Source: a candidate division CSSED10-310 bacterium
Lineage (GTDB): Bacteria > CSSED10-310 > JAFGDC01
Assembly (NCBI GenBank): GCA_016932295.1
Contig: JAFGDC010000159.1
Coordinates: 1-20,070, forward strand
Direction: 5' to 3'
Length of the DNA: 20,070 nt
Positions 16,693 through 20,070 of this stretch are shown here, piece after piece. The stretch's first letter is position 1. Each line of letters opens with the position of its first letter. Made by a program: the position numbers and the translations under genes. Under the pieces are notes generated by a model. That model saw only the letters and a program-made list of their open reading frames with translations. It was not told the origin of the DNA and did no database searches.

Positions 16693-16992
16693 TCACGGAA
16701 CCGCACCGATGAAGTCGTCCAATCGCTGTTCGCCTACCAATGCGATGCTCGAGGTCACGTCGAATTCGAACCACGGCGTGTTGTTGAAGACGGTGGTGAG
16801 TATCTGCACGGTCTGTTCCCGACTGGTGGAAAGGGTCAGGGTGTTCTCGTCCCACGGCTCCAGCACCGGGAACGCCGCCACCATCTGGTCGTTGAAGTCA
16901 TAGTAGTCGAGGCGGCGGATACGGGCTGAATCGATGACCGAGCGACAGGCAGAACCGGCAGTTTGAAGTGGAGGTATCCATTGTAACTCCAT
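16693..16992 (-). CDS. Small hypothetical protein, possibly a gene remnant
   Basis: This 99-residue frame has a natural-looking composition from residue 25 on (RIRRLDYYDFNDQMVAAFPV ... FEFDVTSSIALVGEQRLDDF), but I recognise no family. The ATG at 16992 lacks a good ribosome binding site. The nearby GGAG site serves an ATG in another frame that stops after 27 codons, which hints at a frameshift or a decayed 5' end. It lies 59 bases downstream of the proline iminopeptidase gene on the same strand and could be co-transcribed. No signal peptide or membrane segment is visible. Confidence 0.4.
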   Translation of the reverse strand: MELQWIPPLQTAGSACRSVIDSARIRRLDYYDFNDQMVAAFPVLEPWDENTLTLSTSREQTVQILTTVFNNTPWFEFDVTSSIALVGEQRLDDFIGAVP

Positions 16993-17051
16993 ACATCGTA
17001 TGACGAAATGCTCAGAGAAGTCTGGGGCCGAAATGCATGACCGGCACCATC

Positions 17052-17885
17052 TCAGGCGTAGCTGTTCAGAAACTCCTCGGTGACGCGATAGAATTTGTCA
17101 GGTTCATCGGAATGAATGGAATGTCCTGACTGCTCGAAAATCTCCAGGTACGCGTTGGGCATGTTATCCGCCAACTCCCTGGCGAACTTCATCGGCGTGA
17201 TCCAGTCATGCCGTCCGGCCAGAATCAGGGTGGGAGTCCGGATCTCGCTCAATCGGCCCCGGATATCGTAGTTAGGAAACGCAGTGGTGAAGAAGGCGTT
17301 GTGCGTGGCTGCATAAAACTCCTTGCGGGCCAGCATCTTCGTGAGCTTTTCCGGGTTGTACGTGGTCGAATAGAGCGGGTAGATCATGGAAAACTTGTCC
17401 CGCAGGTCATCGTTGCTTTTCATGCGTCCGTAGAAGAGATCTTCGAGGATTTCCCTGGTGACACCAGGCAGGTTGCTGTTGAGGGCGTTGGTAAAGGCGG
17501 CATCCTGGAGTTCGTAGCTGGCGGCGGTGCCGCGCAGGATCATGCATTTTAAGCCGGCTGGATATTTGAGGGCATATTCCAGGGCGAGGATGCCGCCGTA
17601 CGAACCACCGGACAGGGCGACGGGACCCAGATCGAGAGCCTTCCTGAGGGCTTCGGCATCCTCCACGTTTTGATCGTGGGTATAGGTGGAGGGATCGCAG
17701 TGTTCGGATTGACCGTTACCCCGTTGATCATAGTAGACGAACCGGAATCGATCCTCCATCGTCTGGAACATCTTCTTATGGTCGCCGTGATCGCCTATTC
17801 CGGGACCGCCGTGCATGGTCAGGACGTTTTTGCCCGTCCCTGCTATCTCGTAATAGATTCTCGCGTTGTTGACGGTGATGAACAT
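17052..17885 (-). CDS. Proline iminopeptidase-type alpha/beta hydrolase (S33)
   Basis: The 277-residue protein is a cytoplasmic alpha/beta hydrolase of peptidase family S33, probably removing N-terminal proline or another residue from peptides. HGGPG (residues 25-29) forms the oxyanion region. GGSYGG (93-98) holds the nucleophile Ser95. Asp227 (AGRHDWI) and His255 (SGHS) complete the triad. A helical cap lies around 130-205. Length is usual for the family (about 290-310), slightly short. The ATG at 17885 has AAAGGAG 6 bases upstream. The family also includes other esterases and hydrolases, so substrate is inferred. Its promoter must lie in the repeat-containing region to its right. Confidence 0.9.
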   Translation of the reverse strand: MFITVNNARIYYEIAGTGKNVLTMHGGPGIGDHGDHKKMFQTMEDRFRFVYYDQRGNGQSEHCDPSTYTHDQNVEDAEALRKALDLGPVALSGGSYGGILALEYALKYPAGLKCMILRGTAASYELQDAAFTNALNSNLPGVTREILEDLFYGRMKSNDDLRDKFSMIYPLYSTTYNPEKLTKMLARKEFYAATHNAFFTTAFPNYDIRGRLSEIRTPTLILAGRHDWITPMKFARELADNMPNAYLEIFEQSGHSIHSDEPDKFYRVTEEFLNSYA

Positions 17886-18578
17886 GATCCGCTCCTTTCG
17901 AAGTCACCCACCATACCGCCAGAACCTGCTTCCGGCAAGCGGCCGCACGTCCACCGCCTTGGTTTCGATATAAGGATTCCGGCTCGGATTCTGTCTGCCG
18001 GTGGTAGTACCGGGATCAGTTTGAAAGACACTCCCTCTGTGTCACCCTGTGAAAACAGATGCATTGCGTATGGCTCACAGTCTACTACAGGAACCAGGCG
18101 AGGCGCTCTTTCCGATGGGGTCGTACCCGGAATCTTGCACTGTTCGTCGCGATGCGTTGGCTTCCAATCCTCCACAGCAACCAGGCGAGGCTTTCTTTAA
18201 TGGGGTCGTACCCGGAATCTTGTAATGTTCGTCGTGAAGCGTTGGCTTTCAATCTTCCACGGCAACCACGGAGAAAAAGGGTGAATTGCTGGCGTTACCC
18301 GAACATGACAAGACGCGGTGAGCAGACGGAAGGTGGTGACTGCATGCGGGAGTGAACCGACAGTCTTGATGTGCCGGGGCGACGTATCGGAGTGATCACA
18401 TGCGCCCTGGGTGCGGCCTGATTCGTTCGCGCACCGCCCCGCCGAGCCAGCGTCGCCGATTGCACCGCCGCTGAAGGCACGCAACGGCTTGCGTCGTCAG
18501 GCAACCTCTTCTCACCACTTGACCACCGCAGGCCTCTATCGAAACTGAAGGGTCCACCGGGGATCGCCGGTGGTGACC
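17886..18578. other. Gene-free region with degenerate tandem repeats
   Basis: This 693-base stretch between two minus-strand genes contains no credible gene. Its centre (about 18001-18262) is a block of tandem repeats described separately. Bases 18263-18549 show nothing I can name. The right end forms the hairpin behind the M42 peptidase gene. Confidence 0.6.
18001..18262. repeat. Tandem repeat block, about 86-bp unit, 3 copies
   Basis: Two clear copies (18091-18177 and 18178-18262) share CCAGGCGAGG, TGGGGTCGTACCCGGAATCT, TGTTCGTCG or similar, GCGTTGGCTT and a TCCAC ending. An older copy (about 18001-18090) keeps GTAGTACCGGGATC and ACAGGAACCAGGCGAGG. Each unit contains GGGTCGTACCC, able to fold into a small stem. 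A related single copy lies at 10995-11045. Confidence 0.75.
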
Positions 18579-18579
18579 C
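18550..18579 (-). terminator. Possible terminator of the M42 peptidase gene
   Basis: GGGTC-CACCGG pairs with CCGGTG-GT-GACCC around a 6-base loop: 5 + 6 pairs with a small internal bulge. On the minus strand it overlaps the stop codon and is followed by TTCAGTTTC, only weakly T-rich. Confidence 0.4.
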
Positions 18580-19583
18580 TAGTCGACACCCCGATAATTC
18601 AGCGCGATTTCCCGGCACATATGGATGCAGGCCAGGTAATCCTGTTTGGAGATGACCGAATGGGGGCAATGCATGTAGCGGCCGGGGATGGAAAGGGGGT
18701 AGCCGTGGACCCCGAATCCCAGGGCGAGGCGCCCCAGTTCTCCCGATCCGAGGCGCATGGCGATATGCTGATGGGCGACTCCCTTGTCCGCCGCCACGTC
18801 CGCCATAAACTTGCAGATCCGGCTGTCGGGCGCGTACGAACTGTCCATGTGGACCAGCACCAGGCCGGCGCCCACCATGCCGATGGTTTCCTGCTGCAGC
18901 GGAGTGGGGCCACCCGGGCAGACTTCCACGTTGATAATGAGGTCCGGATAGAGTCCGTTGTTTCCGATGGCGCCGCGCAACTCTGACACGGGCCAGTCGC
19001 CGGTCTCCTCGCGACTGGTGAACACACCCACGATGCGATTCTCCTCATCCCGGGGCCAATCCTTCAGTACCTTGACGATGGCGGCGCAACCGGCGCGGTC
19101 ATCGAAACTCTTGCCCGCCAACTGGCCGGGACTCTCCTCCAGGGCATTGCCCACGTAAGCGCCGTTGGAATGGTAGGGAATCATTTCCAGTGCTTCTTTC
19201 GCACTCATGGCACCTGCATCGAGAAAATACCTCAGCTTGGTACCTTCCCGTTTGACCAGCAGAATGCCGCGGACGCCGGTAGGTTGGAAACGCAGCAGGC
19301 TGTTGGTGGCATCCTCCGGCACGCCGCCCATGGCGCTCAGCTCGATGAATCCTTCGGGGGAATACCTGTACGGCCTGAACCCCAACTCATCCATATGGGC
19401 CTGGAACATGATGGTGCGCGTGTAACGTTCCTGATGCGGCACGACGATCAAATGTTTATGGGGTGTGTGAAGAAACTCGAATCCGTCTTCCAATTCCGAT
19501 TCGATCAGGCGCGCCACATCGTCCTCCAGGGTCGATGGTCCGAACGCCTCGCACAACTGCTTGAGCAACCTCATTTCATCCAT
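18579..19583 (-). CDS. M42-family metallo-aminopeptidase
   Basis: This 334-residue cytoplasmic zinc aminopeptidase of family M42 (glutamyl aminopeptidase / FrvX type) trims peptide N-termini. Family marks in order are FGPSTLEDDV (14-23), the metal-binding AHMDELGF (His63, Asp65), SFDDRAG with the bridging Asp, TSREETGDWPV with the Glu-Glu catalytic/metal pair, VHMDSSYAPDSR with a further Asp, and RYMHCPHSV with the last His. Members usually assemble into large tetrahedral complexes. The frame extends 10 codons further upstream, but ATG 19583 has AAGGAGG at 5 bases, so I start there. Length is usual (about 340-360). The phosphodiesterase gene lies 82 bases upstream on the same strand, so the two may be co-transcribed. 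Confidence 0.92.
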   Translation of the reverse strand: MDEMRLLKQLCEAFGPSTLEDDVARLIESELEDGFEFLHTPHKHLIVVPHQERYTRTIMFQAHMDELGFRPYRYSPEGFIELSAMGGVPEDATNSLLRFQPTGVRGILLVKREGTKLRYFLDAGAMSAKEALEMIPYHSNGAYVGNALEESPGQLAGKSFDDRAGCAAIVKVLKDWPRDEENRIVGVFTSREETGDWPVSELRGAIGNNGLYPDLIINVEVCPGGPTPLQQETIGMVGAGLVLVHMDSSYAPDSRICKFMADVAADKGVAHQHIAMRLGSGELGRLALGFGVHGYPLSIPGRYMHCPHSVISKQDYLACIHMCREIALNYRGVD

Positions 19584-19665
19584 CAGCGCCTCCTTGAACC
19601 GACTGGCCGGCAAGAGCTATATACCATGTTTCGCCACCACGACGAAGTCGTTTGACCGGCGCGGA

Positions 19666-20070
19666 TCAAAGGTATCCCAGTCCCTCCAGCCGTTGCTTCA
19701 GCGCCTCCTGATCATCATCCGCCGGGGTCACCCCGCCTGCTTTCCGGGAAAGTGTCTCCGCCGCCGTGTCTACCGCGCGCCGCCCGATCCCCATCGAACG
19801 CAGGTAATCCACCGAGAATGCCGGGGTCATGCAACGACCTGCAAAAAAATCGGGAGTGGTCGCGCCCATGAGTGGCAGGATGGTAGCCGGGGCATCCACC
19901 AGGTCGAAACCGGGAGCATGGTGGCCCGGTACAATGCCGCGCCCGCTCAGCATGCAGATGCCTTCCGCGGTATGATCGCCGGATCGATACGGATGAGGAT
20001 CGATGCCGGTGAGTTCGCGGATCACCACGGAGCCGGACGGGGTAAAATCACTGTTGAGCCGTAAGACGAC
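19666..20070 (-). CDS. Alkaline phosphatase superfamily phosphodiesterase, C-terminal part
   Basis: Only the last 134 residues are in the window; the frame remains open to the edge, so the start lies beyond 20070. The segment SGDHTAEGICMLSGRGIVPG, then DLVDAPATILPLMG and DFFAGRCMTP, is the usual C-terminal pattern of type I phosphodiesterase / nucleotide pyrophosphatase and sulfatase-like enzymes, where the His of the DH helps bind metal. The terminal LEGLGYL is also typical of the group. The catalytic Thr/Ser and other metal ligands would be upstream and cannot be checked. A coiled, charged stretch (ADDDQEALKQRLEGL) precedes the end. Confidence 0.75.
   Translation of the reverse strand, partial: VVLRLNSDFTPSGSVVIRELTGIDPHPYRSGDHTAEGICMLSGRGIVPGHHAPGFDLVDAPATILPLMGATTPDFFAGRCMTPAFSVDYLRSMGIGRRAVDTAAETLSRKAGGVTPADDDQEALKQRLEGLGYL

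Overview
The window reads as a bacterial chromosome segment with a moderately high-GC backbone. Housekeeping-type genes carry Shine-Dalgarno sites and some recognisable promoters: methionyl-tRNA synthetase, a TrmA/RlmD-type RNA methyltransferase, an SDR, peptidases and a phosphodiesterase. I cannot name the phylum from sequence alone. Non-coding interspersed and tandem repeats between genes, zinc-type MetG with a fused C-terminal tRNA-binding domain, and an M42 peptidase would suit several Gram-negative or candidate phyla.

Region 1 (68-6895, + strand) is a three-gene cassette that looks like a defence island. It holds a type III-like (beta-class) DNA adenine methyltransferase, a large SF2 helicase with a C-terminal PD-(D/E)XK-like end (Res-like), and an FRG-domain protein. 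Mod and Res are joined by a 38-codon frame that overlaps the Mod stop and the Res start. FRG begins 3 bases after the Res stop, behind a strong ribosome binding site. The catalytic and target-recognition core of Mod (about 840-1810) and most of FRG are AT-rich, while the Mod ends and Res are GC-rich, so the cassette is a mosaic.

Region 2 (6929-10849, - strand) is a convergent 1306-residue protein. It has seven or eight membrane segments followed by two TrkA/RCK-like nucleotide-binding domains and a long unassigned C-terminal part. It has its own TTGACA promoter. I see no potassium selectivity filter, so its transport role is open. It may belong to the island.

Region 3 (10850-11424) is a gene-free stretch packed with unrelated repeats: one copy of an interspersed repeat, a perfect 9-bp palindrome, and six 18-19-bp tandem repeats. 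It ends in the metG promoter.

Region 4 (11425-20070) holds metG, a convergent 23S/tRNA uracil methyltransferase, an atypical SDR that lacks the usual catalytic Tyr and Lys, a likely small structured RNA gene (about 16165-16257, - strand), a small orphan ORF, proline iminopeptidase, an 86-bp tandem repeat block related to the copy upstream of metG, an M42 metallopeptidase, and the 3' end of an alkaline-phosphatase-superfamily phosphodiesterase cut by the window edge.

The best candidates for something undescribed are the Mod-Res-FRG cassette with its large RCK membrane neighbour, and the predicted small RNA at about 16.2 kb.
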